Below, one piece after another: positions 10,430 to 20,442 of a stretch of DNA of 64,000 bases. The position numbers and the translations under genes are program-made. The notes under the pieces were generated by a model. That model was not told the DNA's origin. It saw only the letters and a program-made list of their open reading frames with translations, and searched no databases. The stretch's first letter is position 1. The number at the start of each line of letters is the position of its first letter. Source of the stretch: Diabrotica undecimpunctata (lineage: Eukaryota; Arthropoda; Insecta; Coleoptera; Chrysomelidae); NCBI RefSeq assembly GCF_040954645.1, contig NC_092806.1, forward strand, positions 29,165,644-29,229,643, given 5' to 3'.

Positions 10430-11377
10430 TAGAGGAGTGCTTATTAGTTCTTTTAGACGAACTAGTTCAAGAGAACTATTTCACAAAAATGAACTAGTTC
10501 AGTGAACTAGTTCGCGAAAGAACTATTTGTAGGACCGAAATCGAAATCCAACCCTAACGTAACTGGTTGCCAGATGTCTCGTCTTATCATCACACAAGCT
10601 CGGCGCCGGCCGCTCGTTTTCTTCGGTTTTCAGTCAGTCTTTCACTACCGTACAAGTAGTTCGGGTTCGGAACCATTTCTTTCAATGTTATGTTTAGGTT
10701 TAAATGTTTTAAATTTATTTCTCAAATGTTTTGCAAATAACATTTTTTTTTATTTGCAAAAAATTATTAAGATTTGTTTTTTATTAACCGTTTTAAATAT
10801 AAATATGGTTCACGTATGATTTATTTTTATATTTACGTATATTTAAACTCATAGGTATTTATAATTAGGTTATTTCTAAAAGAACCTTTCACTGAAAAAT
10901 CAGTGAATTTTCTAGGAACATTAAATAACACATTTTCATTCTCACTTTTACATAAAATTATATTTTATGTAAATGTATCAATCATTTTAACAACAACTAA
11001 AAATTTTTATTTCAAAATTACAATACGAGAAACAACGCAGCATGGCAACGTCCAAGCCAATGCATCGGCATGAGATCCGAACGATTATGACATTAAGATA
11101 AGACTGTATATGTTATTGTCACATTCATAAGAATTATTATCTGTTATCTGAGGCTAACCGGCATTTCTTTTTTTTAACTAGTCAGTCCACCCCATTCACA
11201 AAATAATAAATATGATCTCATTCATTCATTATTTTCTTGTTTAGAAGTTGAGACACAATTTATAATGCAAATCGTTAGCAGTGAACTAGTTCTATGAAAA
11301 TTAATGAACTAGTTGTATTAGTTCAGTTGAAATAATCGTTCATTTGAACTATTTCGATTGCGAACTACACATCTCTA
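10430..11377. mobile_element. Non-autonomous hAT-like element, 948 bp
   Basis: Perfect 8-bp direct repeats CTGTTGTG flank it (10422-10429 and 11378-11385), the duplication length of hAT elements. The ends are an imperfect inverted repeat, TAGAGGAGTG on the left and TAGAGATGTG reading in from the right. The subterminal regions carry a palindromic motif GAACTAGTTC at 10459, 10491, 10504 and 11283, with a degenerate copy at 11306. Such clustered motifs are typical hAT transposase-binding sites. No transposase is encoded; the interior has a short GC-rich patch (10598-10615). Confidence 0.85.
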
Positions 11378-11385
11378 CTGTTGTG

Positions 11386-12591
11386 TCTTTATTTTGCTGT
11401 TTAAACACATTTCGACATAATGTGAGGACATTTATTAATTCCGTTATTAAATATTCTCGGTCATTTGACACTCAAGAGAATTACATTTTTCTCAGAATAA
11501 ACTTCGAATCTTAATAATTGCGTTTCGTTCTGTTTACTATCCTAAAAGCAATACGTAGAATCAATTGGGGGGATTTTGGCATGTTTTTAGAAGACATCGT
11601 ACAGTAGACAATAGTAGAAGGCAATCGTAGAAGACAATGTACATACAGACCAAATAAGCATCTGCGGCTGTTAGTACTCTTTCTATTGACAGACTAAATC
11701 ATTGAATATCCTTCTGCAATAAAAATAATATACCAATTTGAGTGCTTTACATATTTAGGTATAAAGTCGCCTTCCGCACATCTGCTCAGTCTACACAATA
11801 TTAATGTGAATGAAAACTTATGTTATAAACTACTTAGATCTAATATATTATTTTTATTGTTATAAAAAGAAATATAACATTCTATTATTACAATGTAAAG
11901 TAACCAGCAAGAAAACATATTTTATTATGATCGAATTCAAAATTACCTAAAATTCATGATGGGCACGTGATTTTGGCTACATTTCACCACTTATTTCATT
12001 TAAAATTTGCCAGATTATAATTATTTTAGACTTCCAGACAAACAAATGGCGGAAAAATAGGTGGAAACAAAGTACAGAACCACAAAATCATATAATAGTG
12101 CATCCTACTCAATTGGTTCCAGGATTTGGGTCCACATTAAATACATAGAATTCGTATCGGACAGGATAGATGTAATGTCACCCTAACAAAGTGGGGTAAT
12201 ATTGTCTTTATATTGTTATTGCAATCATGTAAGACAAAACATACAACACATTACTTCTAACAGAAGTCTTTCGTAGAAACCTATCTTCAGTGAAAGAAGC
12301 GAAAACATAAAACGAATTGAAATGCGTTTCTATTCTCGTGAAATTACAGTCAATCCGACCAATATTTGAGTATCGAAGACACGTAAGTGGAGGAATGAAC
12401 TAGTCACGGTACAGAAGTAATTTGAATTGAAACAAAAACATTGTGCAACAAAAAGATCTTCAAACTCACACCGTCTAACTAAGGTCTAGATGTCGTAATT
12501 GTCGTTGTTGAATCAAACAATTTAATGCCATTTACTCCACGGGAAAATACATAAATGATTACTATTACGCGAATGGGGAGCTGGTTAGGTA
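11386..12591. other. Unassigned region, possible LINE traces
   Basis: No clear gene. Plus-strand frames near 12290-12400 (SVKEAK, SILVKLQSIRPIFEYRRHV) vaguely resemble the L..LIRPI.EY segment after a LINE RT, but the match is too weak to rely on. Confidence 0.3.
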
Positions 12592-12697
12592 TAAAACACG
12601 GTTTAAAAAAATAATGAGCGGAAGTTAAAGCCGCAATGTTCAACAGCGTGATATTGATTTTGTATACCCACATAGTCAATGTTTTTTCATTAATGAT
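12592..12697 (+). repeat. Dispersed repeat, copy 2 (partner at 8161)
   Basis: Second copy of the repeat described at 8161-8280, same strand, with the same order of blocks (TAATGAGCGGAAGTT, CAACAGCGTGATATTGAT, TATACCCACATAGTCAA). The match fades after about 12700. Confidence 0.75.
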
Positions 12698-13198
12698 TCT
12701 TTTGACAATTTTATTTATTTGGTTTTTTCATTCCGCGTGAGTAGAAATAAAGCTCCTGACAAGTCATGAATATTTAAACTAATGGATCCTATTTAGGTAA
12801 TGGTTTTTTTGCCATCCTTAGAAGTTAATAATGTTTATTCAATTTGGAACAGGCCATTTTCCGTTCTTGTGTTTAAAATTGCATTAGGTAAAAGTCTTTT
12901 AAAATTATCCTGAAAATTTTGCTGGCACCATTGGTAGTTAATAATATATACGTAATTTATAAACATATATTTACGAGTATAACTTTATTGGCTTTACAGG
13001 GTTGGCCACACAGAGTATAACCTGATATTTGGCAATATTCATTGGATTTTGTGAAAATACTAGAACAAGTCGGTTTTTATTCCAAATGGAACATCTTTTA
13101 ACGATATAGATATCTGTCATTTGTCAACATGTCCTTTCAGTACCACAATTCTTTAATTTTAACCATGTACTATGTCCCGGGATGATAATCCTATTTTT
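12698..13198. other. Unassigned AT-rich spacer
   Basis: No coding, repeat or regulatory structure recognised. Confidence 0.4.
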
Positions 13199-13770
13199 CT
13201 AAGAGCAACCATTTTTTTTCGATAAAGTTCTGTTAAGTTCTGTTTTATTTGAGCATTTATGGAGATTATTTAATATGCTTTCAAGGATTCTTTGGGTGGA
13301 TTCTAGATTTGTTTCTCTTATTAGGAGAACCAGGCCATCCGCGTATAGTTTTCCTTTAACTGGCTGTTGACGTTGTTTCAAAATATCGTTAATTGCCACA
13401 AGAAATAAAGTAAACATATCAAGTTAACGCTTGATGCTGAACCTTGAGGGACTCCGCTTTCCTGGATTCGAGTTAATGATAGTGTTCCTTTCATTTGCAC
13501 CGAGTGAAAGGAAATTTTGAATAAATTTAAGGAAGTGTCGATTAATACTCCAGGAGAGAAGATTTTTTGTTACACTATCTCCATGTGCAATCGTAAGCTT
13601 TTGATATATCGCAAGTATGGCTAGACAATGTTGTTTTTTTATGAGTGCTTTATGAACTTTGTATTCAAAATCAACTAGGTCATCACTCGTTGAACTATTT
13701 TGAAGCCCTTCTGCTCAAGGATTAAGGAATTAGCAGTTTTCTATTTTCCAGAAACCATGTATAGTCTCTT
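13199..13770 (-). pseudogene. R1/Jockey-like LINE RT fragment
   Basis: From 13770 down the minus strand the frames give EQKGFKIVQRVMT, a decayed motif-A region, then KNLLSWSINRHFLKFIQNFL and QESGVPQGSAS, and finally a 72-residue frame with LFLVAINDILK, KGKLYADGLVLLI and NNLHKCSNKTEL. Family equivalents are R.TLDN+..LE, L...L..FI.NFLS.R, NGVPQGSVLS, LFLIAIND+, YADDL.I+I and L..WS..TG. The catalytic YADD reads YADG, so the second catalytic Asp is lost. Frameshifts separate the blocks. Confidence 0.78.
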
Positions 13771-13802
13771 CGAATAGTTTATAAGTTGACCAATACAAAC
13801 CC

Positions 13803-13972
13803 GTTCCCCCAGTGCTACAGAGCAATCTGACGCAAAGCAGTCCCTGCAACTCTTTCTAATTCGCTAGGTCCTAAATGACCAATGAGAAGGCCACGTAGTC
13901 GATAATCCCGGCCCATTAGACAGATATGAAGGGACTGCTTTGTATCGGTTTTCTCTGTCACACTGGGGGAAC
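13803..13972. repeat. Foldback element, 43-bp arms
   Basis: Arms at 13803-13845 and 13930-13972 are inverted copies, matching at 36 of 43 positions by eye. They begin GTTCCCCCAGTG and end CAAAGCAGTCCCT. The 84-bp centre is unrelated to the arms. No convincing target-site duplication was seen. It looks like a small MITE or an inverted remnant. The minus strand is open across nearly the whole unit, so a coding origin cannot be excluded. Confidence 0.7.
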
Positions 13973-14640
13973 TGGGGGTCTTTTTTGTATATGTCTATGG
14001 ATTGGGCATCTGTGTTCGATTGTTGAAGTTAAGGGATTTCTAATTTTTATTTCTTCGAATGTGTGTTCATTAAAGTGAATTTTTGCTCGATATTTTTTTA
14101 AACCGTACTAGATTTTTCTTATTATAATTTCCTTAAATCTTTAATTTTAAAAGTTATTTACTAAAAGTACAACAGGAAACTAAAAGTGGAATTCCGTTTT
14201 CTTTTGAAAAACTGAAACGCATTTTGCGGCTGTAAAAAGATTCTACCACTTGGCATTTTGAGTTAGCTATTTAATTAAATTCCATTGAGGAGCACAACGA
14301 GGATTTCGATCGTCTAATTACAACTCTCTTCGTCTTCCACTTTCCGACACAGTAAGTGTCGCTCATTAGATATTTTAAAATTAATATTTTTGTGTTTCTT
14401 TGAGCACTTCCGTCCTCTTACAATTGCAATTTTCTGGAAATTAGTATACAATGTGTAATTTATGTCACAAAAAACTGAAAAGATAATATAATTAAATCGT
14501 TTAGTAGAATGAAACATGTTCGGAGGAGATAAATTAAAAGATATATTTATGGATTGTTTATTATGCGTTGTGTAGGTGTGCTATATGTTTTTTTTTATTT
14601 CATATTTTTCATGATATTGAAGACAATTTAATGATGTGAT
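13973..14640. other. Unassigned AT-rich spacer
   Basis: Nothing recognisable apart from short A/T runs and frames with no family resemblance. Confidence 0.4.
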
Positions 14641-14929
14641 TTTTGGGAATGAATTGCAATGACTGCAATTAAAATTACATATATCTGACGTTTCGACTTC
14701 CAGTCTGAAAATCATTTTTAGAAAAATTTATATAAATGTAAAAATAATTTAGAACCATCGAAAAAAACCTAACTAGGGTCGTCTGTGCAATAAAAATAAC
14801 GAGAGTTGAGATTTTAGCCACTTGCACGATTGACATATGCATACCCTTTGTTTACCATTTTTTAATAAAAATATTAACAACAATTTTTAAAATTGTGGCT
14901 GAAGGTTTTTGTTGAACAAAAATAGCCAC
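14641..14929 (+). other. Possible Penelope-like untranslated region
   Basis: The segment TCTGACGTTTCGACTTCC at about 14686 resembles the ACGTTTCGA-type motif that recurs here in other candidate Penelope-like ends (near 15905 and 46740). Directly downstream on the same strand lies a Penelope endonuclease fragment. The assignment is an inference from position and motif. Confidence 0.4.
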
Positions 14930-15375
14930 ACGTGAAAAAGAGATGAATAACACTAGCTTTTAGAACAAACAACAACTCAGGCAAATATATTAAAAACAAC
15001 AGGAACCAAAATAAAATATAAAATAAAAAGCACTTACACAGTGGTGTATACAAGCTTAAATGTGGCAACTGCCCTAAAACTTACATCGGTCAAACTGGTA
15101 GAACTTTTAACAAACGTATAGCAGAACATAAAAGGGCTTTTAATAGTAGAAAAACTGATTCTACATGTGCACTTCGCCTTCTAGATCATAATCATTCTTT
15201 TAATGACGAATTTAAAATTCTTCACATCCAAAATAAAGACCTTAAGTTTAGAATCTATGGAAATTAACAAATTAGAAAATACAGACATAATTCTGAATAA
15301 CTAACTTGAGAAAAACAGTTCTCCACTCCTCAACCTATTCAGTTAAAAACTATAAAGTGTAAACACATTCCAAAA
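14930..15375 (+). pseudogene. Penelope-like element GIY-YIG endonuclease
   Basis: Plus-strand translation reads LAFRTNNNSGKYIK, HSGVYKLKCGNCPKTYIGQT, GRTFNKRIAEHKRAF, then LRLLDHNHSFNDEFKILHI. A frameshift follows and then SMEINKLENTDIILNN and NSSPLLNLF. This is the linker and C-terminal GIY-YIG nuclease of Penelope-like retroelements: GVYKL.C..C...YIGQTGR (YIG), the catalytic Arg in KRI.EH, and the closing SPLLNLF. The first GIY half is the GVYKL Tyr. The RT is absent, stops are present, and a frameshift lies at about 15245. The downstream GTCGAAACAG at 15402 fits a Penelope 3' region. Confidence 0.85.
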
Positions 15376-15560
15376 ATAGATCACTTGAGAGAGGCACTCT
15401 GTCGAAACAGGTGTACTGATAAGATATTATAATAAATTTTGTGGAGGTTTTGAAAACAAAGTTTTCAGTGTTTTATTGTTATATAAAATGAATTTCCATC
15501 AAGTAACGGTCGAATCTCTCACTCAAATAATATTGTTGCAAGATTTTGGACGTATGTTTT
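15376..15560 (+). other. Probable Penelope 3' untranslated region
   Basis: This stretch directly follows the broken GIY-YIG reading frame. It contains CTGTCGAAACAGG and then an AATAAATTT stretch. It ends where the Tc1-like transposase tail on the opposite strand begins, near 15561. Confidence 0.45.
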
Positions 15561-15875
15561 TCATATTTCATTTTCATCACCATCAGAATCTGAACTGATA
15601 TCTCCAATGTTAATTATTACAGGTTCTATATTAATATTACACAATATTTTTTTTTCTCTAATAAACCACTGTACAATAAAATTGTTAATAATTTTCTACA
15701 CACTTTGCCCAGGCGACATTGTTACACTTTTGAATTGCTTTCTTCCACATACTTACATGTTTATCTTTATATCCATCTCTTCCAATATATGTATTATAGC
15801 AAGTCTTGCAATCTGCCCATACTAATTCGATAGCATTAAAATCTGGGTGATACGGTGAAAATTACTAAGTTCTCG
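15561..15875 (-). pseudogene. Tc1-like (DDE_3) transposase C-terminal fragment
   Basis: Minus-strand translation gives FSPYHPDFNAIELVWADCKT, IGRDGYKDKHVSMWKKAIQK, CNNVAWAKCVENY, and ends with IEPVIINIGDISSDSDGDEN before a stop. PYHPD.N.IEL.W carries the third catalytic acidic residue region of DDE_3 transposases. The acidic-Ser tail (I+NLG.D..SD.D) is typical of a lineage common in insects. The first two catalytic residues are missing. A frame shift separates CVENY from the tail. The fragment is cut at about 15875 by unrelated sequence. Confidence 0.75.
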
Positions 15876-16405
15876 AGAAGAACCGCGTTGAGAATTTAAA
15901 ACTCGACGTTTTGGTACCACTTTTGGAGCCATTATCAAGAGGGATATGGTTCCGTTCGAGTTCGGGGTCTCAATCTGCCTACTCCTCAGTGTCGAGTGGA
16001 TAACTATTAACAAAAAAATAATTTCTGAAAAGAACTGTTTTAGCACTAACCCTTTTATCTCTGACTATCCTGGAAAGCGACCTCCTGTGCACCCAGTGCT
16101 AACATCCACAAAGCAAACCACGTCCTAAAGAGGTGATAGACACCTAAAACAGGACACACATACATAACCCACCGAAAGAAAAAAAACCAACACAGGGAAC
16201 GACACATCAACGAAGTAGCTAGCGGGAGGGCCAGTTTACTTCAAGCAACAGCAGGAAGCGTTGCTTCTTGACTTGACAATGGCAAGGGAGATCTTGCTTG
16301 CCTAAAAGTCATCAAACAATGGTTCTGAGTAAAATCCGGAAAACCACAGGAAGTATCTCTCAAAGTACTCTCATCACATCACATTCTGATTAATATCAAC
16401 ATTTA
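15876..16405. other. Unclassified repeat-like sequence
   Basis: No coding frame with family resemblance. CTCGACGTTTTGGTACCAC at about 15902 resembles motifs near Penelope-like element ends, and CCTCCTGTGCACCCAG follows. It is possibly a Penelope-type untranslated region. It stops at the TA that bounds the nested element at 16408. Confidence 0.35.
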
Positions 16406-16708
16406 TACAGTGTGTCAATTTTAAAACTTACAATGGGCTACAATCTCACGAACAAAAGATGATATCGAAAAATGCTTGAAACTATTTCTGGGATAGTAAG
16501 GGGGTACTAAAATGACAAGTGACGACATGAAAAAAAAGTTTAAATTGCAAACCCGTACCACTATCCAATGGTATAAATAATAATTATACAGGGTGAAGTA
16601 ATAATTGTGAAACTTTGGCTTAAATGGAAAATTTAATGAGGTTTTTGTTGAACTACAAATTTGTTAAAAATGTCAATTCAGTAAATGTTCAAAGTGAGTT
16701 TTGTTGTT

Positions 16709-17877
16709 TCACACAGTGTGGGTAAACAATAGCCTTTTTTCAAATTCTGCACGAACTTTGGCTAATGTTGTTCTAGTAATAGCGCGATATGCTTGCTTAA
16801 TTCTTTCTGGCAATTCCCCAAGTAGTTGGAAGGTAGCATAAAAGGATGTGGTACAGTCATGTAAGAGAAATGGATGAGAATAGACTCCCAAAAATTGACC
16901 TAGAAAACAACCCGCCCGGTTAAAGACCTCCAGGAAGACCACCTAAAATATGGAGGGATAGTTGGCAATCTACCTCGCAGGAAATTAACCAGAGGCAGCT
17001 TGAGAATTAAACAGACCGAAAGATCTCCAAGAAGTAGAAGCAGAAGAAGAAGAATTCCCCAAATGACGCAGGTTGAGTTTTATAAACAACTGACTTGAGG
17101 TAACCCCATAGAAAAAAGTCAGGTGGCCGTGATGTCTGGTGAGCTCGGTGGCCAGTCAATAGGACCTCTCCTTCCAATCCATTTGTTCGGATAATTAGTA
17201 TACAACCAATGCCTAACTGGAGCTGCATAGTGAGGAAGTACTCCATCTTGTTGGAAGTGCAGCAAATCTTCGTCTAGAGCTAGGTTGCCTTGATCGTCTC
17301 TTTGGTTCTTTAATTCATGCACAATTAAATTTTCGATAGTGTTTTCCAGCATATCGAGATAAATGTCGCCACTTAAATTGCCTGGTATGAACAAGGGGCC
17401 AATTATAGCATCGCCTAATATTTCTGCCCAAACATTCAGTTTTTCAGGATATTGAGTGTGACCTCTGAATCGTTGCGGGTTCGCATTATTCCAGTACCGA
17501 CAGTTTTGTGTATTTAGATTACCATTCGGTATAAAAGTACATTCATCAGTGAAACACATGTTTTTTAACATTCTCGGTTCAAGGCGAATTCTTTCAGTCA
17601 TGAGTTCACAAAACTCAATTCGTCGGTCTGGATCATCTTCGTCTACTTCTTGAGGAATTTGTGTTTTGTACGGCTGAAATTTTTACACCTTTCTAATCGA
17701 CTCATGTGAAAGTCCCGTCATTGCAGATACTTGACGTGTTGATGCAGTAGGCTCTATTGCAAAATTTCCAAGGACCTCAATTTGGGATGCTTCATTCAGT
17801 AATCTTGGGTCATCCCTTTTTTTATTTTGCACTGATCCCGTTTCTCTAAACTTTTCAACTAAATAGCGAACGTACAC
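16709..17877 (-). pseudogene. Tc1/mariner-family transposase, interrupted
   Basis: The N-terminal part (17683-17877) has RYLVEKFRETGSVQNKKR and TRQVSAMTGLSHESIRKV, a typical helix-turn-helix pair. After a frame change, 17119-17601 shows FTDECTF (first Asp), WNNANPQRFR, PEKLNVWAEILGDAIIGPLF and FQQDGVLPHYAAPVRHWLYT (second Asp), then PNKWIGRRGPIDWPPSSPD. A further frameshift leads to PPDFFLWGYLKSVVYKTQPA. The gene is then cut by a LINE insertion at 16822-17052 and resumes with LPERIKQAYRAITRTTL and VRAEFEKRL at 16709-16820. The family matches insect Tc3-like proteins with RWIGRRG.IEWPARSPDL. Non-functional: at least two frameshifts plus the insertion. Confidence 0.88.
16822..17052 (+). mobile_element. 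5'-truncated LINE end, TSD AATTCCCCAA
   Basis: A 231-bp insertion is flanked by exact 10-bp repeats AATTCCCCAA (16812-16821 and 17053-17062) and interrupts the transposase. Plus-strand translation gives RMWYSHVREMDENRLPK and RPPGRPPKIWRDSWQSTSQE, the C-terminal W.GHV.RM...RLPK...GRP+..W.D block of LINE ORF2. It finishes in an (AGA)n tail. The transposase frame reads through the joined flanks, so the insertion came after the transposase lost function or caused it. Confidence 0.92.
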
Positions 17878-18488
17878 GTGACTTACATTTTGTCCGGATG
17901 CCTTTCATGAAATATTTGAGATGTTCGTAAATAACACTAGTTCTGAGAGGCAAATATGAAAATGATCTGCACGCGTTCGGGTATACTAACAGTACAAATA
18001 CAAGACAGTACCGAAAATTCTCAAATAAGCCAAAAATTATTGAATCTGACAAAACCCAAAAACAGGTGTTTTCAACTTGTTTTGCAAAAACGGCAAATTA
18101 AGTTTTTATTTAACAAAAAAAATTCCGACTAGCACTTATCATTAAAAATAATATTCCGGGAGATAACAATATAAATACAAAAGTCATAGTAAGTCGGCTG
18201 ATATTAACACCCTGTATAATTAAAACAATAATTATACAGGGTCATCAACAGAATCAAAAAAAACCTCATTAAATTTTCCATTTAAGCCAAAGTTTCACAA
18301 TTATTGCTTCATCCTGTATAATTATTATTTATACCATTGGATGGCATTTTTTATAGTTTTTTCAATGATGTATCACAAGTAGGGGTTTGCAAATTGAACT
18401 TTTTTGGTTGTGGTGAGTGGGGCCCAGAGGGTGACTTCTCTTTCATGTCATTTTAATTCCCCCTTACTATCCTGGAAATGGTTTCAAG

Positions 18489-19880
18489 CTTAGACCATTA
18501 AAACTTATAGACACGCCTTGTACCGAATCGTTGAAGCAAGTGACGTCACAATATGGCAAGAACTCTAACGTTAGATTGGATTTTTCGAAAAGCCCTAATA
18601 AAATTACCTAGTTTTAGATGGATTTTAATAAAAGTGCAATATTTTGTAAAAGATATGGAAGATAAATCATTTAGCAAAGGAATTAATGAATATTTTTGAA
18701 TTAAAGTAATTTTATAAAATTAAATGTTTAACTTGAAAGTGTACCTACCTCTTCTTGTTTAATAATGAAAAATAAATTTAGAGGATAGAAATTTTACTTG
18801 TGGATGGAAATTTCATTTTAGGGGAAAAAATTATGTATATAAATCTATTGACCACAAAATAAAATAGCTTTGTTAACTTTTTTAAGTCTATTGACATTAT
18901 TTCCTTAAGATGTTCTAGTAAAGATTTTAAGGTGTTAACTTTTTTAACAAGCCTTCTATTTTGTTGTTGCAACATTTTGATTTGTTTGATTTTCTTTTGA
19001 AATAATTTGTTTACTACCACTTTATATTCCTGATCTCTGTTAGATGATTCTTGTTCAACAAAGTCACCAAGATAATGTCTTCGCTTTTTCAATGAAGGAT
19101 CTTTCTAAGGTAGTTTCCTCTAGAATTTCTACCTGGAGTCTTTGTGGTAGTATATTCACTTGTTGTTATATTTATATTTTCACTTTTAGAGCCTGTTGTT
19201 TTGTCTGAGACAGTTTCTTTTTTTACTGAAAATTTTCTAGTTTTAACTTGCTTGATTAAACGGTTTGGAAAATCGAAAATGCTGGGACATCATCTTTTTT
19301 GAGTTGTTTTTTTGAACTCCATCCGCTAGTAATAAACGAATCCGCCGTGAAATGCTTGGAGCGAATTTTAGAACTATTTGATGGTTTAAAATTTTCACGG
19401 TGCATCGCTGTAATCCATTTTTTGCAATGATGAATCTTTAGGAAATCTAAAATAATTTATTTTATCCTTCAGTTTTCAAAATAATTATAAAATAAAAATT
19501 ATATAAGACTCTCTATGTGTATATTTTAAATACTTTGGATGCTAAATGGGTGCTAAATTTCTGGTAGGTTTTCCAAGTTTAATTTATGAACTTTTTTACC
19601 TATTAAATGATATATCTGTCCCCTTTTTGTGTCGCTTCGTACAATTAAATGCACTGAAAGATAATATGATATTTAAAAAAAAATAATGTATTGAAAAAGT
19701 TTTAAATTGGAACTTAACACTTATAAAAAGTTTGCAAATACCTATAAGCATTTCTAGTTTCTAAGGTTCTCTACTATAAACTGACATCGCGCATACCTGC
19801 GCAAAGCAATTTATGTTTGCTTCACTCTTCGAAACGAGGGGTATAGCATACGGCGTGTCTATAAGCTTTAATGGTCTAAG
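18489..19880 (-). mobile_element. P-like element with THAP domain, TSD GTTTCAAG
   Basis: Flanked by exact 8-bp repeats GTTTCAAG (18481-18488 and 19881-19888). The ends form a 29-bp inverted repeat starting CTTAGACCATTAAA with a single mismatch (18489-18517 and 19852-19880). An 8-bp duplication plus a THAP-type DNA-binding domain is the combination expected for P elements. The 1392-bp length and lack of a catalytic domain mark it as an internally deleted, non-autonomous copy. It sits inside the right arm of the Tc1/mariner-like element, so it is the younger of the two. Confidence 0.87.
18778..19653 (-). pseudogene. P-type transposase N-terminus: THAP plus coiled coil
   Basis: Exon 1 (about 19600-19653) encodes CAFNCTKRHKKGTDISFN. 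A GT-AG intron of about 153 bp follows (19447-19599). Exon 2 opens with RFPKDSSLQK. The join gives the THAP signature C..C...F.RFP. After a one-base frameshift in an A run come WITAMHRENFKPS and KIRSKHFTADSF, then KKDDVPAFSIF (THAP: ...CSKHF...F........AVP++F). The expected third zinc Cys is Arg (IRSKHF). Further on, 18850-19092 encodes a leucine-zipper-like coiled coil (KMLQQQNRRLVKKVNTLKSL). A stop after FQT and other breaks follow. No catalytic region remains. Confidence 0.82.
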
Positions 19881-19956
19881 GTTTCAAGCATTTTTCTATG
19901 TCAGCTTTTGTTCGTGAGATATAGCCCATTTTAAGTTTTAAAATTGACACACTGTA

Positions 19957-20190
19957 TGTACATTAAAAGTGAATAGGACCTCTCTAGTACCCAGTCTTTT
20001 TTTGATTTCCATATGTTTAATGCTAATATCCATCTCTAACTTCTGATAAGTTCGATTATGGCTAATTTTAAGTCGATTTAAAACATAGATTCAATTGAGA
20101 TCATTTTGTATTTCAATTCATTTTTTTTTATTTTTTTGCTATATTTTAGGCATAGTCGTCACTCGTCAATAATCACAGGTCACGTGTTAT
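19957..20190. other. Unassigned spacer
   Basis: Nothing recognised between the nested element and the short frame at 20191. Confidence 0.4.
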
Positions 20191-20442
20191 GTGTCATGTT
20201 ACGTCATATTCTTGAAACAGCTCTCCCACATCAAGGCGATTTCATTCAGGAACAACGAAGTTATTGATCATGGCTCTATAGTGATGCGTTTCACTTATGG
20301 AACCATTTTGTTCGAAGTTGATTTGCATATTATGGAAGTGTTCTGGCGTCATTATATTCTTGATGAACTGGATAAAAATGCTGAACACAAAGCAGCTCAG
20401 TTGGAAAAGTGTCTTCCACTAGAAACAGTGTTATCAACTTAA
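20191..20442 (+). CDS. Short hypothetical frame, 83 residues
   Basis: The frame ends in a charged stretch (ILDELDKNAEHKAAQLEKCL) and contains DHGSIVMRFTYGTILFEVDL. I recognise no family. Its composition is less A/T-run-driven than other short frames around, so it could be an exon or transposon remnant, but there is no supporting context. Chance is quite possible. Confidence 0.2.
   Translation: MSCYVIFLKQLSHIKAISFRNNEVIDHGSIVMRFTYGTILFEVDLHIMEVFWRHYILDELDKNAEHKAAQLEKCLPLETVLST

Larger units (their letters stand above)
16408..19954 (-). mobile_element. Tc1/mariner-like element with long TIRs, nested
   Basis: The ends are CAGTGTGTCAATTTTAAAAC and its inverse, flanked by TA (16406-16407 and 19955-19956). 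The left arm (16408 to about 16660) matches the inverse of the right arm, which runs from about 18240 to 18488 and resumes at 19889-19954 after an intruding P-like element. Near-identical stretches include CAATGGTATAAATAATAATT and AACTTTGGCTTAAATGGAAA. The arms are about 250-310 bp long. A broken transposase lies between them on the minus strand. Two younger insertions sit inside, described separately. Confidence 0.88.
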
